The translations under genes and the position numbers were made by a program. Of a stretch of DNA of 44,431 nucleotides, positions 16,654-24,369 are shown one piece after another. How positions within the stretch are numbered: the first letter of the stretch is position 1; each line of letters begins with the position of its first letter. Source of the stretch: CAVUPF01 sp963777915 (GTDB lineage Bacteria; Actinomycetota; Thermoleophilia; Solirubrobacterales; 70-9); assembly GCA_963777915.1 (NCBI GenBank), contig CAVZSH010000004.1, positions 1 through 44,431 on the forward strand, given 5' to 3'. Below the pieces are notes generated by a model, which saw only the letters and a program-made list of their open reading frames with translations, was not told where the DNA came from and made no database searches.

Positions 16654-17910
16654 ATGACCGTGTTGCAAGCAGACGTGAGGGCCAGAGGCACTTCGGCACC
16701 AGGTGGCCGCCTGGCGCTCCTGGCGATCCTCGCCCTGGCGATGATCGCTCAGCTCCCGGCCAGCGCCGGCGGCGCGACCGGAGGAGCGCAGCAGCCCGGC
16801 TCGACGCAGGCCCAGAGCGCGACGCCGTTTGACCGCCAGGGCATGTGGATCTGGTACGTAGACCGCTCCGAAGGTGGGAGCACCGCGCGGATCCTCGCCC
16901 GCGCCGAGCGCGACGGGATCGGCACGCTCTACATAAAGGCGGGCGACGGCGCCAGCGTCTGGAGCCAGTTCTCGACCTCGCTGGTCGGCACGCTGCAGCG
17001 GGGCGGGCTCGACGTCTGCGCCTGGCAGTTCGTCTACGGCACTCACCCGATCGCCGAAGCCAAGGTCGGCGCCGGCGCCGTCGCCAAGGGCGCCGACTGC
17101 CTGGTGATCGATGCCGAGGGCTCCTATGAAGGCCGCTACGCGGCGGCGGAAACCTACATACGGGCGCTGCGAGCGCGGATCGGCCCCACCTTCCCGCTCT
17201 CCCTCGCCGGCTTTCCCTACGTCGACTACCACCCGGCCTTTCCCTACTCGGTCTTCTTCGGCCCCGGCGGCGCCACCTACAACCAGCCGCAGATGTACTG
17301 GAAGGCGATCGGCACCTCCGTGCGCGCCGTCTACCAGCACACCTACCTCTTCAACCGCCTCTGGGGCCACCCGATCTACCCGCTCGGGCAGACCTACGAA
17401 AGCCCCGGACGGGGGGCGATCATGCGCTTCCGCAGCTTCGCGGCGAGCTACGGCGGGCAGCCGAGCTGGTGGGACTGGCAGGAAACCAACCCCCGCACCT
17501 GGGGCGCCCTGGGCACCGCCATGGCCGGCCCGGTGTCCGGCTACCGACCCGTCGCTGCTCAACCGGTCCTGATGCGCGGCAGCCGCGGCGACCTGGTCGT
17601 CTGGGCGCAGGAGCACCTGCTCTCCGCCGGCCAGTCGGGTCTGGAGGTGACCGGGATCTTCGGCACCTCGACCTATGCGGCAGTTCGCGCCTTCCAGAGC
17701 GCGCACGGGCTGGCGGCCGACGGCGTGATCGGCACCTCGACCTGGAACGCGCTGCTTGCCTTTACCCCGGCACCGATGCACTGGTCAGCTCAGGCGGCGA
17801 GGGCCTCGACCGGCGGCGCGTCGATCAGCCGCGCGACCCAGCCGAGCCGGCCGCGCTCGGCATCGCTGCCGGCCAAGGCCGACGAAATCCCTCCTGGCCC
17901 GCGCCCCTGA
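16654..17910 (+). CDS. Secreted glycosidase-like TIM-barrel protein with peptidoglycan-binding domain
   Basis: 418 residues. Signal sequence GGRLALLAILALAMIAQLPASAG. The central 250 residues resemble a glycoside-hydrolase TIM barrel: GMWIWYVDRSEGGS, GTLYIKAGDG, VIDAEGSYEGRY and SWWDWQETNPRTWG carry the strand-end acidic residues. A PF01471-type peptidoglycan-binding domain follows (MRGSRGDLVVWAQEHLL, VTGIFGTSTYAAVRAFQ, DGVIGTSTWNALL), then a disordered Ala/Ser/Pro tail. It probably acts in or on the cell wall. The divergent polysaccharide deacetylase suggests shared use in envelope glycan work. Confidence 0.8.
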   Translation: MTVLQADVRARGTSAPGGRLALLAILALAMIAQLPASAGGATGGAQQPGSTQAQSATPFDRQGMWIWYVDRSEGGSTARILARAERDGIGTLYIKAGDGASVWSQFSTSLVGTLQRGGLDVCAWQFVYGTHPIAEAKVGAGAVAKGADCLVIDAEGSYEGRYAAAETYIRALRARIGPTFPLSLAGFPYVDYHPAFPYSVFFGPGGATYNQPQMYWKAIGTSVRAVYQHTYLFNRLWGHPIYPLGQTYESPGRGAIMRFRSFAASYGGQPSWWDWQETNPRTWGALGTAMAGPVSGYRPVAAQPVLMRGSRGDLVVWAQEHLLSAGQSGLEVTGIFGTSTYAAVRAFQSAHGLAADGVIGTSTWNALLAFTPAPMHWSAQAARASTGGASISRATQPSRPRSASLPAKADEIPPGPRP

Positions 17911-17919
17911 GCGGGCCGC

Positions 17920-18774
17920 TCAGGCGGCGATCCGGGTCACAAGCGTGCCGAGGGTGGGGGAGTCGATCTCGACCAGATCGCCGCCGCCCAGCCACACCCG
18001 CGGCTCGCGCGCCCCCCCGACCCCCGCCGGGGTGCCGGTCGAGACGATATCGCCGGGCTCCAGCGTCATCAGCTCGGAGAGATGGGAGAGCAGGCGCGGC
18101 ACGCTGAAGATCAGATCGGCTGTGCTGGCGCTCTGCATCTCCTCGCCGTTCAGCCGTAGGGCGATCTCGATCGAGTCGTGAGGGCCCGCCTCCTCGGGGG
18201 TGATCAGCGCCGGGCCGCAGGGCGCCGAGCCGTCGAAGACCTTCCCCGACATCCACTGCGGGGTTGCAAACTGCAGGTCGCGGGCCGAGAGGTCGTTGAG
18301 CAGGGTGTAGCCGGCGATGTGTTCGAGCGCCTCGGCCTCGCCAACCCGGCTGGCGCGTCGCCCGACCACAAAGGCGACCTCAGCCTCGTAGTCGACCTTG
18401 CGGCTGGCGGCGGGAAGCCGCACGGTAGCGCCAGGCGCGGCGAGCGCGTTGCGGAACTTGCCGAAGATCGCCGGGCTCTGCGGCGCCTCGATCCCCGCCT
18501 CGGCGGCGTGGCTTCGGTAGTTGAGGCCGATGCAGACGATCTTCTCGGGGTCTGGGATCGGAGGCAGCAGCTCGACCTCGCCAAGCGGCTCACCGGCCGA
18601 CTCCCCAGCGCCCCCCAGCGCCTCCTCCAGATCGTCGAAGCGCCCCTCGGCGATCAGCTCCCGCAGACTGGCCCGCTCAGGCTTCCCCAGTACCCTCCAG
18701 GCATCGAGCACTGCGTCGCCTAGGAGCACGCCGGCGCGCGGCCCTGCGTCCGATCTGTAGGTGACCAGTCTCAT
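17920..18774 (-). CDS. Fumarylacetoacetate hydrolase (FAH) family protein
   Basis: 284 residues from ATG 18774. A small N-terminal domain is followed by the FAH fold: VCIGLNYRSHAAEAG, FGKFRNALAAPG, the metal-binding VDYEAEVAFVVGRRA (two acidic ligands), GYTLLNDLSARDLQ and GDIVSTGTPAGVGG. These enzymes hydrolyse or decarboxylate acyl-pyruvates and related beta-diketo acids in aromatic or sugar-acid catabolism. No pathway partner is adjacent, so the substrate cannot be assigned. It ends 9 bases from the opposing secreted-protein gene. Confidence 0.9.
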   Translation of the reverse strand: MRLVTYRSDAGPRAGVLLGDAVLDAWRVLGKPERASLRELIAEGRFDDLEEALGGAGESAGEPLGEVELLPPIPDPEKIVCIGLNYRSHAAEAGIEAPQSPAIFGKFRNALAAPGATVRLPAASRKVDYEAEVAFVVGRRASRVGEAEALEHIAGYTLLNDLSARDLQFATPQWMSGKVFDGSAPCGPALITPEEAGPHDSIEIALRLNGEEMQSASTADLIFSVPRLLSHLSELMTLEPGDIVSTGTPAGVGGAREPRVWLGGGDLVEIDSPTLGTLVTRIAA

Positions 18775-18844
18775 CCCCGGCAGAGTAGGCCGGATGCGCT
18801 AGCTTTGGCGATCCGGCTGTCTTTCAAGGCCCAGCCGGACTCTC

Positions 18845-18918
<74 letters not shown>

Positions 18919-19084
18919 TTGCTCCGATTCCGCATGCTGAAGCGAGAAATCTTTATCTATCGCTTGCGGTGTCGGCGCCACTTATGGGCAACAACCCTGG
19001 TGCCCAGGCCGGTCTCGCCTTGCTTTGGGAACGAGTGTCCCGAAATCGACGAGCACCGGTGTTGTCTACGCGTATGCTCCTTCC

Positions 19085-19303
19085 ATGCAGGCGATTGATG
19101 TCCAGACCGTCGTGTTCCGCGAGGGCGAGCACTTCGTTGCCCAGTGCCTCGACGTCAACGTCTCCAGCTTCGGCGCGAACGAAGAGGAGGCGCTCGCCAA
19201 TCTCCGCGAGGCGCTCGAACTCTATTTCGAGGACGCCCCCGCAGATGCGGTCGCCAAGGTGGAAGGGCCGGCGGTCCGCAGGCTGACGCTCCAGCGTGCC
19301 TAA
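19085..19303 (+). CDS. hicB: HicB-family antitoxin
   Basis: 72 residues from ATG 19085. Partial RNase-H-like HicB fold: VQTVVFREGEHFVAQCLDVN, VSSFGANEEEALANLREALE and a short C-terminal tail; the longer form with an added DNA-binding domain is absent. It should neutralise the HicA ribonuclease encoded by the next gene, which starts 8 bases before this stop, so the two are translationally coupled. The order is antitoxin first. It sits in the small island after tRNA-Asp. Confidence 0.88.
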   Translation: MQAIDVQTVVFREGEHFVAQCLDVNVSSFGANEEEALANLREALELYFEDAPADAVAKVEGPAVRRLTLQRA

Positions 19304-19508
19304 ACTCTATTCCTCGCGTCAAGTCATCACGGCGCTCGAGCGGGGGGGATTCGTCTTCGTCGCACAGCGCGGCAGCCACGTCAAGTACCGGAAAGCGGGT
19401 TCGCCGGTCAGGACCGTGATCGTCCCGGCCGGCCGGAAGCAGATACCTCGCGGGACCTTTCGCTCGATCCTTCGTCAGTCGGGCCTGGACGAGAAGGCCT
19501 TTGAGTGA
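19296..19508 (+). CDS. hicA: HicA-family mRNA interferase toxin
   Basis: 70 residues from GTG 19296. Double-stranded-RNA-binding-like fold: SRQVITALERGGFVFVAQRG, the catalytic His in GSHVKYRK, then VIVPAGRKQIPRGTFRSIL with the conserved basic segment. HicA cleaves mRNA when HicB is lost. Length and residues are normal, so the toxin is probably functional. Overlaps hicB by 8 bases. The 200 bases after it hold no gene I can support. Confidence 0.9.
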   Translation: MPKLYSSRQVITALERGGFVFVAQRGSHVKYRKAGSPVRTVIVPAGRKQIPRGTFRSILRQSGLDEKAFE

Positions 19509-19708
19509 GCCGCGAGTCCTCGGTTGGCGCGATGCAAGATGGCTGAGAGACGGGAGCAGGAGAGCGGGAAGGCGGGGCGGAGCGGGCACCTCGGGAGGGA
19601 TTTTGAGTTCCAGGCCCGCCTCGGTGCATGGATGGCTACCGTTCTCAGGGGGTCGGGCCAGTGTTCTCCCGCTGCGCCTGTCTCGATCGAATGACTCTCA
19701 AATAGAGC

Positions 19709-20352
19709 TCATTCGGTGGCCACATCGACGACGAGTTGCTCGATATCGTCGACCGAGTACGGAACGGTCAGCTCGACGATCGGTTCTGAGGGCGAGATAG
19801 CAAGTCGCTCTAGCCAGGGGTAGTCGGAAACAGCGCAGAAGCTTCCAGCTCCGCGGGATAGTCGGCGGCCGCGTGGACTGCGCCGCTGTTCAGGTTGCAA
19901 AGCTCGACCGCATCGCCATGCGAGTTCATAAGCGCTGCGGTGTCGACGGTAAGGATGTCGTGTCTGCGATCCCGATAGGCCGCCGCGCTCCGCAGTTTGT
20001 CCAGCCGCCTCCGGGTCAGCCAGAAGAAAACGCGGTCGTTCAGCGTCCGGTACCACTCCTCGAGTGTCATGCCTTGGAGGGTTCGACGCAGGGCCGTCTC
20101 GTTGATCGGCTTGTTGTCGCGTATCCAGACGCGGCCCGAAGTGCCGTTGCCGATCTCCAGCGACTCCGGTCTCCGCTGGCTCTCGATCTCTAGGCGCCTG
20201 GGTCCATCGATTGCGAAGCGATCCAGCAGCGCAGTCGTGGACAGCAGACCTTGGGTCTTGATCGACTCCCAAGAGCCGGCCTCTGCCATGTGAAAAAGCC
20301 TCGGCCAGCGCTCGACTATGTACTCGGTGCTGAGCTGATCCGGTGTGCTCAC
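19709..20352 (-). CDS. DUF7002-type protein, possibly ADP-ribosyltransferase-like (3' frameshift)
   Basis: From GTG 20352 (GTGA overlap with the upstream stop) the frame runs 180 residues to a stop at 19810. The core WPRLFHMAEAGSWESIKTQG, LLSTTALLDRF, VWIRDNKPINE, LNDRVFFWLTRRRLDKL and HDILTVDTAALM match, as far as I remember, the family called DUF7002. The FHMA...GLLS opening resembles the first motif of ADP-ribosyltransferase-like folds such as DarT; that is inference. The true C-terminus lies in another frame: VSDYPWLERLAISPSE, then VELTVPYSVDDIEQLV, ending at 19709. A one-base indel near 19815-19870 therefore truncates it, by mutation or sequencing error. Confidence 0.72.
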
Positions 20353-20714
20353 CAGCTCCGCCGATCGATGATGCCGCGATGTGGCATGAAACCAGTGGAT
20401 ATCAGCGAGACTCGCGCCCCGGTGACCTGTTCCACCTCGTTGATGAACTGGATCGTCTCCTCGGTCAGCTGCTCGAAACGCCACGCCCTGCCATTGGACT
20501 CCCCGAGATAATCCGCAAAGGTCAGAGCGATGTCCGTCGGGGCGCTGAAGAGCGCTGCTCTTCGCAGCAGCTCCCACTCGGGCTCGCCGACCCGTCGCAG
20601 CTTTCCCGTCTTCGAGGTGAGCTCGCGCTCAGCCAGACCTTCTAGGCCGGACCTCCGCTCGATCTCCTCCCAAGTGAGCTCCTTGGTCTCCCGGCGCGGG
20701 CTCCTCGTTGCCAT
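20349..20714 (-). CDS. Stand-alone adenylosuccinate synthetase C-terminal-like protein
   Basis: 121 residues from ATG 20714. Residues about 31-70 (ELTSKTGKLRRVG, WELLRRAALF, DIALTFADYL) follow the PurA pattern TTTGRPRR-GW-D--LLR-A...LTKLDVLD, and residues 82-118 (LTEETIQFINEVEQVTGA, VSLISTGF, then IIDRR) follow the PurA end LP--A--YI--IEE-TGVP---ISTGP-R--TI. The GTP-binding N-terminal two thirds (GDEGKGK loop) are absent, so no synthetase activity is expected. The N-terminal 25 residues (ELTWEEIERRSGLEGL) look like a small helical domain. Its stop overlaps the DUF7002-type gene by four bases (GTGA), implying a functional pair. Confidence 0.7.
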   Translation of the reverse strand: MATRSPRRETKELTWEEIERRSGLEGLAERELTSKTGKLRRVGEPEWELLRRAALFSAPTDIALTFADYLGESNGRAWRFEQLTEETIQFINEVEQVTGARVSLISTGFMPHRGIIDRRSW

Positions 20715-20833
20715 ATATGCCGACGACGCCCCATCGGGCCAGCGCCCGCCCGGCTCAGGAAATCGCGGCTACCTCCGAACACTTCTCTTGGATCACTCCC
20801 GAATCTCGGTTCGGTTTCCTTGTCAGAGACCAG

Positions 20834-20846
20834 CCCGTCGCTCCCG
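20834..20846 (+). repeat. Putative att core, copy 2
   Basis: CCCGTCGCTCCCG, a direct copy of the tRNA-Asp 3' end, 1928 bases downstream, in the non-coding gap between the PurA-like gene and the VOC gene. It is flanked by CCAG and CTGG, forming a short palindrome around it. Confidence 0.6.
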
Positions 20847-20889
20847 CTGGTCGAAGTGCCCGGATGGCGGTTCCGGTGCTGAGTCACCC

Positions 20890-21282
20890 TCAGCCCTGAA
20901 CGTCCCGCGGTGCGTAGCGGTGGTGGAGCAGCAGGACGTTGCCGGCAGGATCCTCGAAGGGGGCCATGTTGCAGACGCCGGTGTCCATTGTCTCGGCCAG
21001 GAACTTGACCCCCTGGGATTCGAGATCGGTCCAGGTCAGCTCGACGTCATCGACACGGAGGGCGATCGGGTGGGTGCTGGGCTGGAAATCGCGGCCGACC
21101 GCGGCGGCTTCCACCACCTGGAGGGTCAGGTTGCCGGTCTCATACTCTGCGCCGGGAAGTTTGTCGTACTCAGATGAGCAGCGCAGGCCAAGCACGCCTC
21201 CGTAGAACTCTGCCGCGGCTGGGAAGTCATCGATGAAGACGGTGGCGAAATCGACGCCGGTCACTGCTGTCTGAGATGTCAT
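20890..21282 (-). CDS. VOC-superfamily protein
   Basis: 130 residues from ATG 21282; a longer in-frame start at 21360 adds a basic, unlikely leader. Two VOC modules: TGVDFATVFIDDFPAAAEFY with VLGLRCSSEYDKLPG, and PIALRVDDVELTWTDLES with MAPFEDPAGNVLLLHHRY. The family-typical acidic and His ligand positions are partly present (Glu in the first module end, His in HHRY). Substrate unknown. Not related in context to the island just upstream; it begins the core region again. Confidence 0.85.
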   Translation of the reverse strand: MTSQTAVTGVDFATVFIDDFPAAAEFYGGVLGLRCSSEYDKLPGAEYETGNLTLQVVEAAAVGRDFQPSTHPIALRVDDVELTWTDLESQGVKFLAETMDTGVCNMAPFEDPAGNVLLLHHRYAPRDVQG

Positions 21283-21538
21283 CAGGTGGCTCCCTTGGTC
21301 GTGGCGGGACGAGCGCGAAGCTCGGCGCTTTGCCGAGATCTCGACCGTATCGCACGGCATTTGTTGGCTTCTTTAGACCGCCCCTTTATGTTGCCCGGGC
21401 AAACAGGGCTACGAGCCGCTGCCGAACCTTCCTCGCCGCTGTCCAGCTCTGCTGCACCGACGTTGAGAGTTCTCCGGGTGCTCGGAACCCATGACTCCCG
21501 GCGCTGAATGGCTCTCCGGGGATAGGAAAGGAGGGTTT

Positions 21539-22489
21539 GTGGCTGAGCACTCTGAGGGTGGCCAAGGTGCGGGCGCCGCCTATGAGAGCAGCATGCCGGC
21601 GGCCGGCAGCCTCGTCGACCGCGTCGCCAACCTCGCGGTGACGGTCGTCCCACTGGCGCTGATCGCGGTAGCGATCCAGCAGTCCTGGGGTGGCCTCCTG
21701 GTCTGGCAGGACGCGCTCATCTTCTTCGCGACGCTGGTCCCGTTCGGCTTCGGGGTCACGGTCGGCTTTCACCGCCTTTTCACGCATCGCTCCTTCAAGA
21801 CGAGCCGCCCGATGCGCTTCCTCTGGGCAGTGCTGGGCTCGATGGCCCTCGAGGGACCGGTTATCGAGTGGGTCGCCTACCACCGGCGCCACCACCGCTT
21901 CTCCGACGCCAAGGGTGATCCCCACAGCCCACACGTCGGCCACGGTGACGGCGTCCTCGGCGCGGTGCGCGGCCTCTTCCACGCCCACCTCGGCTGGGTC
22001 CTGTTCAGCGATGAGCCGGCCGAAGAGGCGCGCTACGCTCCCGACCTGCTCGCCGACCCGGTGGTGCTCTTCGTCGATCGCACCTTTGTCCTCTGGGCGG
22101 TGCTGGGCCTGGTGCTGCCCTTCGGGCTCGGCGTGGCGCTGACCGGCAGCGTCCTCGGCGGTCTGATCGGCCTGCTCTGGGGTGGTGCGGTGCGGATCTT
22201 CTTCTTGCACCACATCACCTTCTGCGTCAACTCGCTCTGCCACTTCTTCGGCAGGCGCGACTTCGTCACCGGTGACGAGTCGCGAAACCTGGCCTGGCTG
22301 GCGCCGTTTACCTTCGGCGAGGCCTGGCACAACAACCACCATGCCTTCCCCACCTCGGCTCGCCACGGGCTGGGGCGTCTGGAGCTTGACCCTTCGGCAG
22401 CCCTGATCTCCCTTATGGAGCGGGCCGGACTGGTCTGGGATGTGGTGAGGATCGGCCCGGAGCGCCTGGCCTCGAAGGCAATCGTCTAG
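21539..22489 (+). CDS. Membrane acyl-CoA (delta-9 type) desaturase
   Basis: About 316 residues from GTG 21539, chosen because AAAGGAGGG lies just before it; ATG 21491 lacks such a site. The three di-iron histidine boxes are present: HRLFTHRS, HRRHHRFSD and WHNNHHAFP. Four membrane helices in two pairs can be seen (around VVPLALIAVAIQ, IFFATLVPFGFGV, FVLWAVLGLVLPF and GGLIGLLWGGAV). It introduces a double bond into saturated fatty acyl chains at the inner membrane with O2 and an electron donor. No dedicated ferredoxin or reductase gene is adjacent. Confidence 0.93.
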   Translation: MAEHSEGGQGAGAAYESSMPAAGSLVDRVANLAVTVVPLALIAVAIQQSWGGLLVWQDALIFFATLVPFGFGVTVGFHRLFTHRSFKTSRPMRFLWAVLGSMALEGPVIEWVAYHRRHHRFSDAKGDPHSPHVGHGDGVLGAVRGLFHAHLGWVLFSDEPAEEARYAPDLLADPVVLFVDRTFVLWAVLGLVLPFGLGVALTGSVLGGLIGLLWGGAVRIFFLHHITFCVNSLCHFFGRRDFVTGDESRNLAWLAPFTFGEAWHNNHHAFPTSARHGLGRLELDPSAALISLMERAGLVWDVVRIGPERLASKAIV

Positions 22490-22592
22490 GGAAACCGCGG
22501 TTGCACCCGGGCTCCTAGTCGCCGCCCCCTCGGTCGCTTTCAATGTCGGGTGAGGTCGGGACAGACGGTCGCTTCACCGCCCTTTGTGGGGG

Positions 22593-23399
22593 CTATGCGG
22601 GGCGGGCCAGGTAGACGGCCTTGGTGTGGAGAAGGTCGTCGAGGGGCTGGCGGAGGACGGCGTCGAAACCGTGGCCGAATACCTCCAGGTACTGCAAGCC
22701 GACCCGCTCCAGCGCCCCCAGCACGTCCTCTTCGGGGAAGTGGTGCTGGCGGTGCAGCTCGGTCTTGATCTCCTCGCCGGCGCTGCTTCTCCCGGCGATC
22801 GCTTCGACCTCGAAACGCGCCTCGCAGATCGAGCCCGGCGGGGTGCCGGCCGTGGCCTGACCGGTCCAGACCAACCGCCGCCCGTGGGCTTCGACCACCA
22901 CCGTTTCGGTGAAGAAGGTTCGGTAGGAGGCCAGGGTGTTGACGTCGAACATCAGCAGCCCGTCGGGGGCCAGGTTGGCCCGCATGCCGCGCAGCGCCGC
23001 CTCCAGCTCCTCGATGCTGAGCAAGTAGTTGATCGCGTCATCGAGCGCCCAGACAAGCTCGAACTCGCCGAGCACCGGGAGCTCCCGCATGTCGGCGACA
23101 AACAGGCTCGCCGCCTCGCCCACCTTGGCGCTCGCCAGCTCAAGCATCGAGGCCGAGACATCGCAGGCGGACACCTCCCAGCCACGCTCCAGCATCGGGA
23201 TGAAGCTCTTGCCAGTCCCGCAGCCGATATCGAGCAGGCGGCCCCTGCGTAGGCCGTGGCGCTGCAGTTCGGGCAGCAGGTTCCCCAGCCACAACTCATA
23301 GTCGTGATGGGCGGTGAAGTCGTCATAGACAGGGGCGATCGCCTCGTAGGCGAGCTCCGCCCACTGCGGTCCGACATTCCCTGCGGTGGTCGCCTCCAC
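22593..23399 (-). CDS. Class I SAM-dependent methyltransferase
   Basis: 268 residues from ATG or a nearby start at 23399. Rossmann core: motif I LLDIGCGTGKSFIPML, motif II with VSACDVSASMLELA, post-II FVADMRELP, and FELVWALDDAINYLLSIEE as the motif IV region. The N-terminal YDDFTAHHDYELWLGNLLPE is typical of small-molecule methyltransferases with an open-close lid. C-terminal beta strands (SICEARFEVEAIAG, TELHRQHHFPEEDVLGAL) form the substrate side. Substrate unknown. Divergent from the sigma-factor gene across an AT-rich 160-base gap that probably holds both promoters. Confidence 0.88.
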   Translation of the reverse strand: MEATTAGNVGPQWAELAYEAIAPVYDDFTAHHDYELWLGNLLPELQRHGLRRGRLLDIGCGTGKSFIPMLERGWEVSACDVSASMLELASAKVGEAASLFVADMRELPVLGEFELVWALDDAINYLLSIEELEAALRGMRANLAPDGLLMFDVNTLASYRTFFTETVVVEAHGRRLVWTGQATAGTPPGSICEARFEVEAIAGRSSAGEEIKTELHRQHHFPEEDVLGALERVGLQYLEVFGHGFDAVLRQPLDDLLHTKAVYLARPA

Positions 23400-23559
23400 G
23401 GTGTGGAGACCCGACTATTAATCAGAATAGTTTCAACGTTTAAATTCGATAGCTTGATTTGCTACTTAGTACCTTCGGAGAATCAACGCTCCAACAGCCC
23501 AGAGTGGCCTGGCCGAAAAAGGCTGGGAGTGGGGCGAGGCGCACAAGGTTTGCCTTCGG

Positions 23560-23982
23560 TTGGCGTATCGCTACGCGAGCAACCCGAGCGAGGCGGAGGA
23601 CATAGCCCAGGACGCCTTGCTCCGGGCCTGGCGACGGCGCTTCACCCTACGCGACTCCGGGCGCCGCAACCAGTGGCTGGCGAGCATCGTCCGCAACGAG
23701 GCCTTTCGCCAGCACGCCCGGAGGCGTCCGGAGGCGATCGCCACGATCGAAGGCCATCAGGGTGCCGAAGACGAGCGAGTTGTGGCGACGGTCGAGCGCG
23801 CCGACATCCAGGCCGCCCTGGAGGCGCTCTCGGAGCGAGACCGCCAGCTGCTGGCGTTGCGCTACGAGGAGGACCTGACCCAGGCCGCGATCGCTCACCG
23901 CCTCGGGATCCCCGAAGGGACGGTCAAGGTAAGGCTGCACCGGGCTCGCGAGAAGCTGCGGCGGACTTTCGTCCCCCAATGA
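23560..23982 (+). CDS. ECF-type RNA polymerase sigma factor (short N-terminus)
   Basis: 140 residues from TTG 23560. Sigma region 2 (ASNPSEAEDIAQDALLRAWRR, NQWLASIVRNEAFRQHARR) recognises the -10 element, and region 4 (LSERDRQLLALRYEEDLTQ, GIPEGTVKVRLHRAREKL) the -35 element. The frame is open upstream to 23470 and reads on plausibly (EAHKVCLRLAYRYASN), so the first region-2 helix is probably encoded but no ATG/GTG/TTG precedes it. Either a rare start is used or the 5' end was lost. No anti-sigma gene follows; a glutamate decarboxylase relic does. Confidence 0.8.
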   Translation: MAYRYASNPSEAEDIAQDALLRAWRRRFTLRDSGRRNQWLASIVRNEAFRQHARRRPEAIATIEGHQGAEDERVVATVERADIQAALEALSERDRQLLALRYEEDLTQAAIAHRLGIPEGTVKVRLHRAREKLRRTFVPQ

Positions 23983-24009
23983 GCGCCGCCGCTCCCTCTC
24001 AGCAGATGG

Positions 24010-24200
24010 GGTGCTGTTTGGCCTCAGCGTCCGTGCCTGCGGCGAGGACTTGCCGTCGGTCTTTGCCAGCGCCCGCTCGGGCTCCATTCAGGTGGTGAGG
24101 AAGGAGGCGCAGTTGAGCACCCGACTGCCGTCAAGGTTGAGCTCGTCGTGGAGCAGCTGATAGGCGCCATAGACCCCGTAGATGTCATGCTCGGGGTAGC
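24010..24200 (-). pseudogene. Glutamate decarboxylase N-terminal relic
   Basis: On the minus strand: YGAYQLLHDELNLDGS, RVLNCASFLTT, then TGA (24088-24090), then MEPERALAKTDGK. Intact GadB-type enzymes read AYQLIHDEL-LDG---LN-A-FVTTWMEPEAEKLMAET, so the TGA replaces the Trp codon TGG, and homology fades soon after (SSPQA may be the remnant of DEYPQTA). No start codon or PLP domain is visible. It is the relic of a PLP enzyme that makes GABA from glutamate. The rest of 23983-24363 shows nothing else I can support. Confidence 0.72.
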
Positions 24201-24369
24201 ATCGGTGAGCTGACGGCCGCTGCAGTCGCGTTGGTGAGACGGCTGATCGAGGTGCTGTGCGCCCCGCGGATCCTGATCGGCGCCGACTGTACATGCGGGC
24301 GAGCGCTCGGGCGCGAACTTCGGACCGCTGTACAACGACTCGGCGCCCCCCTCTCGCCACCATTTGGCA

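Noticed and set aside
16591..17781. Minus-strand frame of nearly 400 codons opposite the secreted glycosidase-like gene
   Set aside because: The plus-strand gene has a signal peptide and peptidoglycan-binding repeats; the minus frame has no motif and Gly/Ala/Arg-rich composition.
19501..19800. Plus-strand open frame directly after hicA
   Set aside because: Arg/Ser-rich translation with no ribosome site, and it overlaps the true 3' end of the DUF7002-like gene on the other strand.
21386..22543. Long minus-strand frame opposite the desaturase
   Set aside because: The plus strand has three intact histidine boxes; the minus frame has shadow composition and no recognisable domain.
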